Assembly (NCBI RefSeq): GCF_000024345.1
Contig: NC_013729.1
Coordinates: forward strand, 6,758,001-6,822,000
Length of the DNA: 64,000 nt
DNA from: Kribbella flavida DSM 17836
GTDB taxonomy: Bacteria > Actinomycetota > Actinomycetes > Propionibacteriales > Kribbellaceae
Reading direction: 5' to 3'
Positions 34,223 through 43,129 of this stretch are shown here, piece by piece. The notes under the pieces were generated by a model that worked only from the letters and a program-made list of their open reading frames with translations, searched no databases and was not told the origin of the DNA. The stretch's first letter is position 1. Each line of letters opens with the position of its first letter. Made by a program: the position numbers and the translations under genes.

Positions 34223-36385
34223 TCAGACCGCTGCCAGCTCGCGCTCCTCCTCGGTCCGCGGCGTCCGGGCGGCCGGCAGCTTGTTCGGCCACCAGGCCTT
34301 CCGGCCGAGCAGGACCAGGATCGACGGCAGGATCACGATCCGGACCAGGGTCGCGTCGATCAGCACCGCGACCGCCAGGCCGATGCCCATCTGCTTCATC
34401 TCCATCATGCCGAGCGTGGCGAAGACCGCGAACACCGAGACCATCACCGCCGCCGCGCTGGTCACCACGCCGGCCGACTCGGTGATGCCCTTGCGGACCG
34501 CCTCCCGCGGGCTGAGCCCCTCCTGCACGGCCTCGCGGATCCGGCCGAGCACGAAGACGTGGTAGTCCATCGACAACCCGACCAGGATCACGAACAGGAA
34601 CAGCGGGATCCACGAGACGATGAACCCCGGCGAGGTGAAGTCCAGCAGTCCCTCGGCCCAGGTGTTCTGGAAGACCAGCGTCAGCGCGCCGAAGCAGGCA
34701 CCGACCGAGGCGAGGTTGAGCAGCGTGGTGACCAGCGCGATCGCGACGCTGCGGAAGGTGAAGGCCATCATCACCAGCGTCAGCCCGAGCACGAACGCGA
34801 TCACGTACGGCAGCTTGTCGCGCTGGTTCTGCCCGGAGTCGACGCCCTCCGCGTTCTCGCCGCCGACGGCCCAGGTGGTCCCGGACGCCGTGGCGAAGGC
34901 GCTCGGCACCAGCGACCCGCGCAGCTGCTCGAGCGCGACCCGGGCGTCCTCGTTGGTGTCCGGCCGGACCGACACCAAGGTGAGCACCGCGGTGTCACCC
35001 GCGGTCCGGATCTGCTGTCCCGGCGGGGCCACGAACTGCCCGCTGCCGACGGCCGCCTGCTGCAGCTCGGTCAGCGCCGCCACCGGCGGCTTGCCGCCGT
35101 CGGTCCGCCCCACCACCTCGTACGCCATGCCCTGCGACGGGAAGTTCGCCTGCAGCTGCTGCATCGTCTTCACCTCGGGAATGCTCTGCGGCAGCGTGTT
35201 CAGACCACCGGGTTCGGTCTTCATGCCGAGCGCCGGTACGGCGAGCGCGATCACCGCGACGGCGGAGATCAGCAGCGCGGCCTTGGGGAAGCGCAGCACC
35301 GGAGCGAGCAGCCGGCGGCTGATGCCGCCCGGACCGATCCGCCGGTTGAGCCGCCACAGCAGCGGGACGCGCGGGCGGTCGACCCGGTGGCCCAGCTTCG
35401 CCAGCAGGGCCGGCAGCACGGTCAGCGAGCCGAGCACCGCGACCGCGACGACCACGATCGTTGCCGTCGCCATCGACGAGAAGACCGGGTCCTGCGCAAC
35501 GTACAGCCCGGCCATCGAGACGATCACCGCGACGCCCGAGACGACCACCGAGTGTCCCGAGGTGGCCGCGGCGATCTCGACGGCGTCCACCGTGCCGTGG
35601 CCGCGACGGCGTTCCTCACGTTCCCGCTTGAGGTAGAACAACGAGTAGTCGACGCCGACCGCCATGCCGATCAGCAGGACGACGTTCGCCACCGAGCCGC
35701 CGTCGGGGAACAGGTAGGACAGCGGAGCGTAGAAGCCGAGCGCCGCGCCGACGGCGGAGAACGCCAGCAGCACCGGGATCCCGGCCGCGATCAGCGCACC
35801 GAACGCCAGCAGCATCAGGCCGAAGGTGATCGGCAGGCTGAGCTTCTCGGCCCGGGCCAGATCGCTGCCGACCTGCTTCCAGATGCCTGCGTCGAGCGAC
35901 TGGCTGCCGGTCTGCTGGATGGCCAGGCCCTGGTGCGCCTGCTGCACCTCGGCCGTCGCCGCCACCAGCTTGTCGACGTTGTCGGCCGCGTCGTCGTCAC
36001 TGCCCTTGAGCTCGATCGGCAGCAGCACTGCCTTGCCGTTCTCCGCCCACACCGCGTCGCCGACGTTGTCGACCGCGTCGAGGGCGGTCATCTTCTGCTT
36101 CAGCTGGGCCAGTGCGGTGGTTGCCGCACGGCGGTCCAGCGGGCCGTCCGGATCGGTCACCAGGACGGTCTCACCGGGCTTGTTCTCGAGGCCGGCCTGC
36201 TGGATCAGTTCGGCCGCCTGGCCGGACTGGCCGATCCAGGTGTCGGCCGCCTTGGTCTTCTGGGTGGGGACCGCGATCATCAGTCCGACCGCGACGCCGA
36301 CGAGCAGCAGCCAGAGGCCGATCGCCCGCCATGGATGGGTTGCACTCCACCGTGCGACGTGCACGGTCATCGATCGCCTGCTCAT
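34223..36385 (-). CDS. MMPL family RND-type transporter
   Basis: Membrane exporter of 720 residues, proton-driven, of the actinobacterial MMPL/YdfJ class that moves lipids or drugs. It has the duplicated RND plan: one span, an outside domain, a membrane block with MAVGVDYSLFYLKRERE, then a second half with VGLSMDYHVFVLGRIREA. ATG 36385 follows AAGGG; an ATG five codons later is possible. It stands alone, with about 190 bases upstream to the GlxA-type regulator. The substrate is unknown. Confidence 0.9.
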   Translation of the reverse strand: MSRRSMTVHVARWSATHPWRAIGLWLLLVGVAVGLMIAVPTQKTKAADTWIGQSGQAAELIQQAGLENKPGETVLVTDPDGPLDRRAATTALAQLKQKMTALDAVDNVGDAVWAENGKAVLLPIELKGSDDDAADNVDKLVAATAEVQQAHQGLAIQQTGSQSLDAGIWKQVGSDLARAEKLSLPITFGLMLLAFGALIAAGIPVLLAFSAVGAALGFYAPLSYLFPDGGSVANVVLLIGMAVGVDYSLFYLKREREERRRGHGTVDAVEIAAATSGHSVVVSGVAVIVSMAGLYVAQDPVFSSMATATIVVVAVAVLGSLTVLPALLAKLGHRVDRPRVPLLWRLNRRIGPGGISRRLLAPVLRFPKAALLISAVAVIALAVPALGMKTEPGGLNTLPQSIPEVKTMQQLQANFPSQGMAYEVVGRTDGGKPPVAALTELQQAAVGSGQFVAPPGQQIRTAGDTAVLTLVSVRPDTNEDARVALEQLRGSLVPSAFATASGTTWAVGGENAEGVDSGQNQRDKLPYVIAFVLGLTLVMMAFTFRSVAIALVTTLLNLASVGACFGALTLVFQNTWAEGLLDFTSPGFIVSWIPLFLFVILVGLSMDYHVFVLGRIREAVQEGLSPREAVRKGITESAGVVTSAAAVMVSVFAVFATLGMMEMKQMGIGLAVAVLIDATLVRIVILPSILVLLGRKAWWPNKLPAARTPRTEEERELAAV

Positions 36386-36573
36386 GTGTTCTGCCCTTCA
36401 CCGTCTTCGCCGAGGCACCCTGCCTGCTGCACCTAGAGCCTGGTAGTCAGCGGGGGGAATCTCAGGAGACGTGACACCCCAGCAGGGGTGGACCTAGACC
36501 CACCCGTCCTTCGCCTGCGCCGGCTCGCTCCCAGTCGAGGCCGGCGCGGTGCGGTCGGGCAGGGCCAGGAGTT

Positions 36574-37497
36574 TCAGGCCGAGGTGGCGAAGTGGTCGCG
36601 CGCGCGGAGCCGGCGCAGCATCCGGGCGTCCTCGAAACCGACCAGCCGGGCGGCGGCCTCGACGGTGGCGCCGTGGCCGATCAGGTGCTCGGCGCGTTCC
36701 AGGCGCAGCAACTGCTGGTAGCGCAGGGGTGTCAGGCCGGTCGCCGTGGTGAAGACCCGGGTGAGGGTGCGCTCGCTGACGCCGGCCGCGCGGGCCAGCT
36801 CGGCCAGCGGCAACCGCTCGGCGTACCGGGTGTCGATCACGTCCTGGACCCGGTGCGCCACGTCGCTGAGATGGCCCCGGTGCCGCAGCATCGCGCTCTC
36901 CTGCAACTCGTCGCCGTTGCGGCGGGCGTAGACGACCATCTCCCGCGCGACCCGGGCGGCCGCCTCGGCGCCGTGCTCGACCGCGACCAGGTGCAGTGCG
37001 AGGTCGATGCCGCTGGCAATCCCGGCCGAGGTGATCACCCGGTCGTGCACGACGTACAGGACGTCGCGGACGATGCTGCCCTGCGGGTACCGGGCGGCGA
37101 GCTCGTCGGTCAGCTCGTGGTGTGTGGTGTACCGCCGCCCGTCGAGCAGCCCGGCCGCTCCGAGCGCGTCGGCCCCCGAGCACACGCTGGCGACCGACCC
37201 GCCGTTCGCGTGATGGCTGCGCAGGACCTGACGCGTGCCGGCCGAGATGGGCGGCCGGGGCGACAACCGGGGCGACCGCCAGCCCGGGACGACGATCAGG
37301 TCGTCCCGGCCGAGCGACGGCCAGTCCCGCTGCGCCTTCAGTACGACGCCCTGGGCGGTGCTGATCTCCTCGGACTCGGCGACGTAGGACAACCCGTAGG
37401 CGTAGCCGAGATCGTTCGCCGTCGAGAACACCTGGGCCGGCCCGGCGAGGTCGAGCAGGTGCAGGCGGGGGACGAGGAAGAACGCGACCTTGGGCAT
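36574..37497 (-). CDS. GlxA-type AraC family regulator (DJ-1/PfpI + HTH)
   Basis: Transcription factor of 307 residues. The N-terminal DJ-1-like sensor has FFLVPRLHLLDLAGPAQVF and keeps the elbow cysteine (SVCSGADALGAAGLL). The C-terminal AraC domain has two helix-turn-helix units (LPLAELARAAGVSERTLTRVF, then ATVEAAARLVGFED). It begins 7 bases after the cysteine hydrolase gene and is co-transcribed with it, so it likely regulates that enzyme. Confidence 0.9.
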   Translation of the reverse strand: MPKVAFFLVPRLHLLDLAGPAQVFSTANDLGYAYGLSYVAESEEISTAQGVVLKAQRDWPSLGRDDLIVVPGWRSPRLSPRPPISAGTRQVLRSHHANGGSVASVCSGADALGAAGLLDGRRYTTHHELTDELAARYPQGSIVRDVLYVVHDRVITSAGIASGIDLALHLVAVEHGAEAAARVAREMVVYARRNGDELQESAMLRHRGHLSDVAHRVQDVIDTRYAERLPLAELARAAGVSERTLTRVFTTATGLTPLRYQQLLRLERAEHLIGHGATVEAAARLVGFEDARMLRRLRARDHFATSA

Positions 37498-37504
37498 GAT
37501 CTGG

Positions 37505-38113
37505 TCAGGATGCCACAGGCATCCGGCTCAGCCCGGCCTGCTCGTCCAGCGTCCGTATGGTGGCGAACCGGCCGGCCAGCGCGTACTCCGTGCGCTCGAC
37601 CACCGTGGCGGGCATCAGCGTCCGCGGATCGGCCAGCACCTCCTCCAGCGACGCGTCGGCCGGCAGGGTCCAGTGCGGCAGCGGGGTGGTCGCGGTCGCC
37701 TCGGTGACGAACACGACGTCGTACCCGAGGTCGAAGGCGATCCGGGCCGTCGTCTCGCAGCACTGCTCGGTCCGGATCCCGCTGATCACCAGTTCCCGGA
37801 TGCCGTGCTGGGTGAGCAGCTGCTGAAGGTTCGTCGTGGTGAAGGCGTTGTGCGCGGTTTTGGTCAGCACCGGCTCGCCCTCGGCCGGCTGCAGGCCCTC
37901 GATCAGGCGGACGTGCCCGTTCGCCGGGTCGAAGACGCCGCCGGTGCCGGGCTCGGTGTGCAGGACCCAGACGACCAGGTCGCCGCGGTCCCGCGCGGCC
38001 CGGACCAGCCGGCCGACCCGGTCGGCGATGTCGGGATGGTTCACGGCCTGCCAGTTCGGCCGGGCCCGGAAGGACTCCTGCACGTCGATCACGATCAGCG
38101 CTGTCTGGGTCAT
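37505..38113 (-). CDS. Isochorismatase-family cysteine hydrolase
   Basis: Cytosolic hydrolase of 202 residues. The catalytic triad is visible: Asp10 in ALIVIDVQESF, Lys85 in VLTKTAHNAF, Cys118 in GIRTEQCCETTAR. The start at 38113 is chosen because the family begins at MTQTALIVIDVQ; the open frame upstream is not coding-like. The substrate is unknown; relatives act on isochorismate, nicotinamide or carbamoyl compounds. It pairs with the downstream GlxA-type regulator, a frequent combination. Confidence 0.88.
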   Translation of the reverse strand: MTQTALIVIDVQESFRARPNWQAVNHPDIADRVGRLVRAARDRGDLVVWVLHTEPGTGGVFDPANGHVRLIEGLQPAEGEPVLTKTAHNAFTTTNLQQLLTQHGIRELVISGIRTEQCCETTARIAFDLGYDVVFVTEATATTPLPHWTLPADASLEEVLADPRTLMPATVVERTEYALAGRFATIRTLDEQAGLSRMPVAS

Positions 38114-38300
38114 GGCTCCAGCCTGGCGGTCGCCCGACGCCCGCGAAAGGCACCATCGAGACCCGGGGCGGACGGATCCGGTCAGGCCGGCCGGCACTTC
38201 CTCCGCTCACACCGTGAACCGGTCCAGTCATCGGACGAATCCGAACGGTTACGAACTGTTCCAAACACCGGACGCCGGTGCTTACAGTGCCCGGGTCGGG

Positions 38301-38315
38301 GTGAGAACGCTCTCG
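38301..38315. promoter_or_regulatory. LacI-type operator upstream of the aldose epimerase
   Basis: GTGAGAACGCTCTCG, with GAGA/TCTC arms around ACGC. It matches the box before the GH3 gene at 13 of 15 positions and lies about 33 bases before the start codon. Confidence 0.6.
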
Positions 38316-38347
38316 CCGACCAACCGCCCACCGACGGAGGGGACTCC

Positions 38348-39559
38348 ATGCCTGACCACCTACCTCGTCGCCACGTTCTGCGCACCGCCGGCGCGCTCGG
38401 CCTGGGAGCGGCCGCGGCCGGCGCGCTGACCGGCCCGGCCGACGCCGCGCCGACGGCTACTACAGTCGCGTCCATGGGTTCACACCACGGCCGCCTGTCC
38501 ATCCGCAAGGACCCGTTCGGTACCACCCCGGAAGGGGTCGGCGTCGACGTCTACACGTTCGGCAACGGACGGGTCACCGTCTCGATGCTGACCTGGGGCG
38601 CCACCATCCAGCGGGTCGAGACCCCGGACCGCCGGGGCCGCACCGAGAACATCAGCCTGGGCTTCGACAACCTGCCCGACTACGCCGCCCTCAGCCCGTA
38701 CTTCGGTGCGACGATCGGCCGCTACGGCAACCGGATCGCGAAGGGCCGCTTCACTCTCGACGGGCGCAGCTACCAGATCCCGGTCAACAACGGCGAGAAC
38801 GCCCTGCACGGCGGCACGCTCGGTTTCGACAAGAAGGTGTGGAAGGCCAAGGTCGTGCAGACCCCGTCGGCCGTCGGCGTCGCGTTCAGCTACGTCAGCC
38901 CGGACGGCGAGATGGGCTTTCCCGGCGAGCTGACCACCACGGTCACCTACACGCTGAACAAGCAGGACGACCTGCGCATCGACTACCACGCGACCGTGGC
39001 CGGCAAGCCGACGGTGGTGAACCTGACCAACCACGTCTACTTCAACCTGGCCGGTGAGGGCAGCGGCTCGATCGACGGCCACGTCCTGCAGCTGAACGCC
39101 CCGTCGTACACGCCGGTGGACGAAGGGCTGATCCCGACCGGCGAGATCGCCCCGGTGGCCGGTACGCCGTTCGACTTCAACCGCCCGACGGCGATCGGCG
39201 CGCGGATCCGGGACGACCACCCGCAGCTGGTGATCGGGCGTGGTTACGACCACAACTTCGTGCTCGGCGGCAAGCCGGACCGCGACGGCCTGCGGTTCGC
39301 CGCCCGCTTCTGGGAGCCCGAGGGCGGCCGCACCGTCACCGTGCACACCGCCGAGCCGGGCGCGCAGTTCTACAGCGGCAACTTCCTCGACGGCACGTTC
39401 CAGGGCATCGGCAACAAGTCCTACCGCCAGGGCGACGCCTTCGCCTTCGAGACCCAGCACTTCCCGGACTCCCCCAACCACCCCAACTTCCCGTCCACGG
39501 TTCTCCGCCCTGGCGAGACCTACCGCTCCACCACCGTCTACTCCTTCGGCACCAAGTAG
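38348..39559 (+). CDS. galM: Tat-exported aldose 1-epimerase
   Basis: Mutarotase of 403 residues interconverting alpha- and beta-anomers of aldoses, here exported. ATG 38348 follows GGAGGGG. The N-terminus is a Tat signal (PRRHVLRTAGALGLGAAAAG...ADA). The family core is seen as YFGATIGRYGNRIAKGRF, NALHGG, VVNLTNHVYFNL, and YDHNFVL with the catalytic Glu in the later AFETQHFPDSPNHP region. The shared operator with the GH3 gene suggests that both act in external oligosaccharide use. Confidence 0.93.
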   Translation: MPDHLPRRHVLRTAGALGLGAAAAGALTGPADAAPTATTVASMGSHHGRLSIRKDPFGTTPEGVGVDVYTFGNGRVTVSMLTWGATIQRVETPDRRGRTENISLGFDNLPDYAALSPYFGATIGRYGNRIAKGRFTLDGRSYQIPVNNGENALHGGTLGFDKKVWKAKVVQTPSAVGVAFSYVSPDGEMGFPGELTTTVTYTLNKQDDLRIDYHATVAGKPTVVNLTNHVYFNLAGEGSGSIDGHVLQLNAPSYTPVDEGLIPTGEIAPVAGTPFDFNRPTAIGARIRDDHPQLVIGRGYDHNFVLGGKPDRDGLRFAARFWEPEGGRTVTVHTAEPGAQFYSGNFLDGTFQGIGNKSYRQGDAFAFETQHFPDSPNHPNFPSTVLRPGETYRSTTVYSFGTK

Positions 39560-39575
39560 TCCGGCCGGTTCGCGC

Positions 39576-39608
39576 GGACGGGTCAGTCACCCGTGGACTG
39601 ACCCGTCC
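39576..39608. terminator. Bidirectional hairpin terminator
   Basis: Perfect 13-bp stem (39576-39588 with 39596-39608) and a 7-base loop between the convergent epimerase and DJ-1-like genes. Confidence 0.85.
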
Positions 39609-39618
39609 CGGCCGAGAT

Positions 39619-40206
39619 TCACCGACGCCAGACCGTGCCCTGCCGGTCGCGGCCGATCCACTGCTCCAGCGCGACCACCTCCGCGGTCGCCCCGAGCTCG
39701 CGTTCCAGCAGCCAGTACGCCAGGTCGGTCCCGGCGAACCACCCGCTCCCGCAGGTCACCAGATCCCCGTCGTCGACGACCCGTGCGTCGATCACCTCGG
39801 CCCACTCCGCCAACCGCTCCAGATCCGCCCGGTGCGTCGTCGCCGGCCGGCCGGCGATCAGCCCGGCCGCGCCGAGCAGCAACGAGCCGGAGTCGATCCC
39901 CGCCAGAACCAGCTGCTCGCCGCCGGCGGCCTTCGCCTCGGCGAGCTGACGGGGAATCACGCCGCGCTCGATCTCCTCCAGCACCCAGCCGCCGGACACC
40001 GCCAGCACCCGGGCCGATTCCGGGGCCCAGGGCACCAGCTCGGCGAACGTCGTCCCGTAGCACCCGGTCACCTGCGTCGCGCCGTCCGCCGTCACGAGGT
40101 ACGGCTCCACCGCGAGCCCCCGGCGCTGAGCGTTGGCGAACACGGCGTACGTCGCCAGCGCGTCGATCTCGGCAACCCCTTCGAACATCAACACATCGAT
40201 CCGCAT
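39619..40206 (-). CDS. DJ-1/PfpI family protein lacking the nucleophile cysteine
   Basis: Single-domain protein of 195 residues beginning MRIDVLMFEGVAEIDALATYA. The fold is that of the sensor domain of GlxA regulators, without a DNA-binding part. At the nucleophile elbow, where relatives have CSG or CTG, it reads LAGIDSGSLLLGAAGL, so Asp replaces Cys and ordinary DJ-1 catalysis is unlikely. It is divergent from a GlxA-type regulator across 70 bases, which probably controls it. Function unknown. Confidence 0.82.
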   Translation of the reverse strand: MRIDVLMFEGVAEIDALATYAVFANAQRRGLAVEPYLVTADGATQVTGCYGTTFAELVPWAPESARVLAVSGGWVLEEIERGVIPRQLAEAKAAGGEQLVLAGIDSGSLLLGAAGLIAGRPATTHRADLERLAEWAEVIDARVVDDGDLVTCGSGWFAGTDLAYWLLERELGATAEVVALEQWIGRDRQGTVWRR

Positions 40207-40276
40207 CCGCTCACGATGTCCCGCGCGGACCCGGGAGCCCAGTGGCCGGCAGGACATGGTTCGCTAGATTCGAGCC

Positions 40277-41224
40277 ATGCACACCGTGGCGGTCCTCGCG
40301 CTCGACGGCGTCATCGGGCTCGAGCTCACCGGCGCCTGCCAGATCTTCGCCACGGCCACCGACCCGGCGTCCGGGCAGCGCCTGTACGACGTCCGCGTGT
40401 GCGGTGATCCCGGCGGGACCAGCGTGCTGGCCTTCGACCGGCCGGTGTTGCGCGCCGAGGCGCCGTACGGGCTCGCGGCCGCGCTGACCGCGGATACCCT
40501 CGTCGTACCGGCTGCCGGTGAGCCGTCGCCGGAGGTGGTCGAGCTGGTCCGCGCGGCACACCGGCGCGGCGTACGGATCGCGTCGATCTGCACCGGTGCC
40601 TTCACGCTCGCCGCGGCCGGCGTACTCGACGGGCGCCGGGCCACGACCCACTGGGACCACACCACGGAGCTGGCCCGGCGGCATCCCGCGGTGGAGGTCG
40701 TCACCGACACCCTGTACCTGGACGAAGGCGACCTGCTGACGTCGGCCGGGGTGACCGCCGGGCTCGACCTCTGTCTGCACCTGGTTCGCCGTGACCACGG
40801 CTCGGCGGTCGCCACCGCCGTCGCCCGCCGGCTGGTGATGGCGCCGCACCGCGACGGCGGCCAGGCGCAGTACGTTCCCACCCCTGTTGTCGAGGGCAAC
40901 GATTCGCTGGAGCCGCTGCAGCACTGGATGACCGTGCACCTGGCCGAACCACTGACCCTGACCAGCATCGCCGCCCAGGCGTCGATGAGCACCCGCACCC
41001 TGAGCCGCCGTTTCCGCGCCCGGACCGGGACCACCCCGCTCCAGTGGCTGACCACCCAGCGCCTCCACCGCGCTCGCGAACTGCTCGAGACCACCGACCT
41101 CGGCATCGACCAGATCGCGTCCGCCAGCGGTTTCGGCAGTGCTCTCGTCCTCCGCCAGCACTTCGCCCGATCCCTCAGCACGACCCCGAGCCGCTACCGC
41201 CGCGCGTTCGCGCGACCGGGGTGA
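40277..41224 (+). CDS. GlxA-type AraC family regulator
   Basis: Regulator of 315 residues: a DJ-1-like N-terminal domain (VAVLALDGVIGLELTGACQIF; elbow ASICTGAFTLAAAGVL with Cys) and a C-terminal AraC domain (LTLTSIAAQASMSTRTLSRRF, then LGIDQIASASGFGSALVLRQHF). It is divergent from the cysteine-less DJ-1 protein, its probable target. It is the second full GlxA-type regulator within 5 kb. Confidence 0.9.
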   Translation: MHTVAVLALDGVIGLELTGACQIFATATDPASGQRLYDVRVCGDPGGTSVLAFDRPVLRAEAPYGLAAALTADTLVVPAAGEPSPEVVELVRAAHRRGVRIASICTGAFTLAAAGVLDGRRATTHWDHTTELARRHPAVEVVTDTLYLDEGDLLTSAGVTAGLDLCLHLVRRDHGSAVATAVARRLVMAPHRDGGQAQYVPTPVVEGNDSLEPLQHWMTVHLAEPLTLTSIAAQASMSTRTLSRRFRARTGTTPLQWLTTQRLHRARELLETTDLGIDQIASASGFGSALVLRQHFARSLSTTPSRYRRAFARPG

Positions 41225-41237
41225 GTCGCCGCCGCGG

Positions 41238-41999
41238 TCAGCGGCTGTTCGGGCCGAGCCAGAGGCCGCCGTTGACCTCCAGGACCTGACCGGTCACCCA
41301 GCGGCCTTCGTCGGAGGCGAAGAAAGCGATCACGTCGCCGATGTCGTCCGGCTGACCGTGCCGGCCGAGCGCGGTGATGGCAGCCACTCCGGCCGCCGAC
41401 TCCGGCTGCTGGAGCCAGCCGTTCATGTCGGTCTCGGTGATGCCGGGCGACACCGTGTTCACCGTGATCTGCCGCGGGCCGAGGGTTCGGGCCAGCGATC
41501 GGGTGAAGACGTTGAGGGCACCCTTCGACATCGCGTAGACGATTTCCGGCTGGGCGAACCACGTCACGCCGGACGACACGTTGACGATCCGGCCGCCGTC
41601 GCGCAGCAGCGGCAGCGCGCGCTGGGTGACGAAGAGCGGCGCGCGAAGGTTCACCGCCATCACCTGCTCGTAGGCCTCCGGCGTGATGGCCTCGATGCTG
41701 TCGCCGTAGTCGATCACGGCGGCGTTGTTGACCAGGATGTCCAGCCCGCGCCCGTCCAGGCCCGCGGTCAGCTGCTCGAACAACGTGTCCACGTCACCCT
41801 CGACGCCGAGCTCGGCCCGCACCGGGAAAGCCTGCCCGCCGGCGTTCTCGATCGCGGCCACCGTCTCCTTGGCGGCGGTGTCGTTGCGGCCGTAGTGCAC
41901 CGCGACCAGAGCGCCATCGGCCGCCAGCCGCTCGGCCACCGCGCGCCCGATGCCGCGTGACGCCCCGGTCACCAGTGCGGTCTTACCGGTCAGAGCCAT
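41238..41999 (-). CDS. SDR family oxidoreductase
   Basis: NAD(P)-dependent short-chain dehydrogenase of 253 residues, cytosolic. Seen: the cofactor motif TGASRGIGRA, NNAAV, the Ser-Tyr-Lys set (VNVSSG, VYAMSK), and a classic C-terminus ending VTGQVLEVNGGLWLGPNSR. ATG 41999 directly follows the regulatory region shared with the divergent TetR gene, which is very likely its repressor. The substrate is unknown. Confidence 0.93.
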   Translation of the reverse strand: MALTGKTALVTGASRGIGRAVAERLAADGALVAVHYGRNDTAAKETVAAIENAGGQAFPVRAELGVEGDVDTLFEQLTAGLDGRGLDILVNNAAVIDYGDSIEAITPEAYEQVMAVNLRAPLFVTQRALPLLRDGGRIVNVSSGVTWFAQPEIVYAMSKGALNVFTRSLARTLGPRQITVNTVSPGITETDMNGWLQQPESAAGVAAITALGRHGQPDDIGDVIAFFASDEGRWVTGQVLEVNGGLWLGPNSR

Positions 42000-42018
42000 A
42001 GTTTTCTCCCTCGAAAGT

Positions 42019-42057
42019 GAACGATCCCTAACAACACGATAGGGAACGATCCCTAAC
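42019..42057. promoter_or_regulatory. Duplicated TetR operator
   Basis: The 14-base sequence GAACGATCCCTAAC occurs twice as a direct repeat (42019-42032 and 42044-42057). The second copy extends into an inverted repeat with arms TAGGGA/TCCCTA (42040-42055). It lies in the 78-base gap between the divergent SDR and TetR genes. Confidence 0.7.
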
Positions 42058-42077
42058 ATTGCTACCCTGGGCTCACC

Positions 42078-42674
42078 ATGGTCGGCAGAGAGGGCGGCGA
42101 GGTGAGCGGGCGGCGACGAAGCGCGGCGGACACCCGGGAGCACGTGCTGGCGGTGGCGCACGACCTGTTCTACTGGCAGGGCATCCGGGCGATCGGCGTC
42201 GACCGGATCGCCGCCGAGGCCGGCATCGCCCCGACCACCCTGTACCGGTTGTTCGCGTCGAAGGACGACCTGATCGCGGCGTACGTCGAACGGGCGCACG
42301 CGGCGTACCGGGAGTGGTTCACCGGCGCGCTCGAGGCCGGCGGCAACGATCCGAAAGCCCGCGTGCTGGCGTTGTTCGACGAGCTGATGGTGCAGCTTGA
42401 GCCGGACCGCTGCCGAGGCTGCCCGTTCCTGATGGTGCTCACCGAGTTCCCCGATCAGACGCTGCCGAGCCATCAGCAGGCGGTTGCCATGAAGCAGTGG
42501 GTGCAGGACCAGTTCCTCGATCTCGCCTCAGCACTCGAGCCTGCGGACCCGGCCACGCTGGCCGGCCATCTCACGCTGCTCTTCGAGGGCGCGTACGCCA
42601 CCGTTCAGGCGACCGGTATCGGTGGACCCGCCCGGCAGACCCGCGCGCTCGCTGAGGCGATCCTTCCGGGCTGA
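42078..42674 (+). CDS. TetR/AcrR family regulator of the SDR gene
   Basis: Repressor of 198 residues. The HTH region reads REHVLAVAHDLFYWQGIRAIGVDRIA followed by EAGIAPTTLYRLFASKDDLI. The C-terminal domain has a CRGCPFL cysteine pair and resembles regulators paired with oxidoreductases. The start may be ATG 42078 or the in-frame GTG at 42102 (VSGRRRSAADTREH). It is divergent from the SDR gene, with repeated operator-like sites between them. Confidence 0.9.
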   Translation: MVGREGGEVSGRRRSAADTREHVLAVAHDLFYWQGIRAIGVDRIAAEAGIAPTTLYRLFASKDDLIAAYVERAHAAYREWFTGALEAGGNDPKARVLALFDELMVQLEPDRCRGCPFLMVLTEFPDQTLPSHQQAVAMKQWVQDQFLDLASALEPADPATLAGHLTLLFEGAYATVQATGIGGPARQTRALAEAILPG

Positions 42675-42701
42675 CCTCTCGGCACCGCCAAAGACAGCTG
42701 A

Positions 42702-43076
42702 TCAGGACGCCTGATAGACCCCCGGCGGCAGAGCGGTCGCGATGAGGTCGCCGAGTGCGGTGCGGGCGCGTTCGAGGTTGGCGATGGTGTCGGAAATGCG
42801 GTCGCGTTCGCGCTCGAACTGCGGGACCAGCTCGGGGCACGTCGGGACGAGTTGGTCGTCGTTCGTGGTCATGCAGGGCAGGAGCTCGGCGATCGTGACG
42901 GTGCCGAGTCCGGCGCCGAGCAGGACGCGGATGTGGCGGACCCGCTGCACGTCGTCCTCCGCGTACACGCGGTAGCCGCTGGACGTCCGAGCCGGTTCCA
43001 GCAGGCCCTGCTCCTCGTAGTACCGCAGCAGGCGGCCGCTGACGCCGGTCCGGCGGGACAGTTCACCGATGTGCAT
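42702..43076 (-). CDS. MerR family transcriptional regulator
   Basis: Regulator of 124 residues with the standard N-terminal MerR HTH (MHIGELSRRTGVSGRLLRYYEEQGLL) and wing (SGYRVYAEDDVQRVRHI). A dimerisation helix with MTTNDDQLVPTCPEL and a coiled-coil-like tail follow. It has a single visible Cys in the effector region, so metal sensing is not indicated. It is divergent from the imine-reductase-like gene, whose promoter it probably twists into activity. Confidence 0.9.
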   Translation of the reverse strand: MHIGELSRRTGVSGRLLRYYEEQGLLEPARTSSGYRVYAEDDVQRVRHIRVLLGAGLGTVTIAELLPCMTTNDDQLVPTCPELVPQFERERDRISDTIANLERARTALGDLIATALPPGVYQAS

Positions 43077-43091
43077 CTGGGTCTCCCGGGC

Positions 43092-43121
43092 TTGACTCTC
43101 ACAGTGATGTGAATGTCTAGC
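43092..43121 (+). promoter_or_regulatory. MerR-type promoter of the reductase gene
   Basis: TTGACT (43092-43097) is followed by a TCAC...GTGA dyad inside a long spacer, then TCTAGC (43116-43121), about 18 bases apart. This is the classic MerR-activated layout. The ATG at 43130 would be nearly at the transcription start, so the message is probably leaderless. Confidence 0.6.
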
Positions 43122-43129
43122 GTCCGAGC

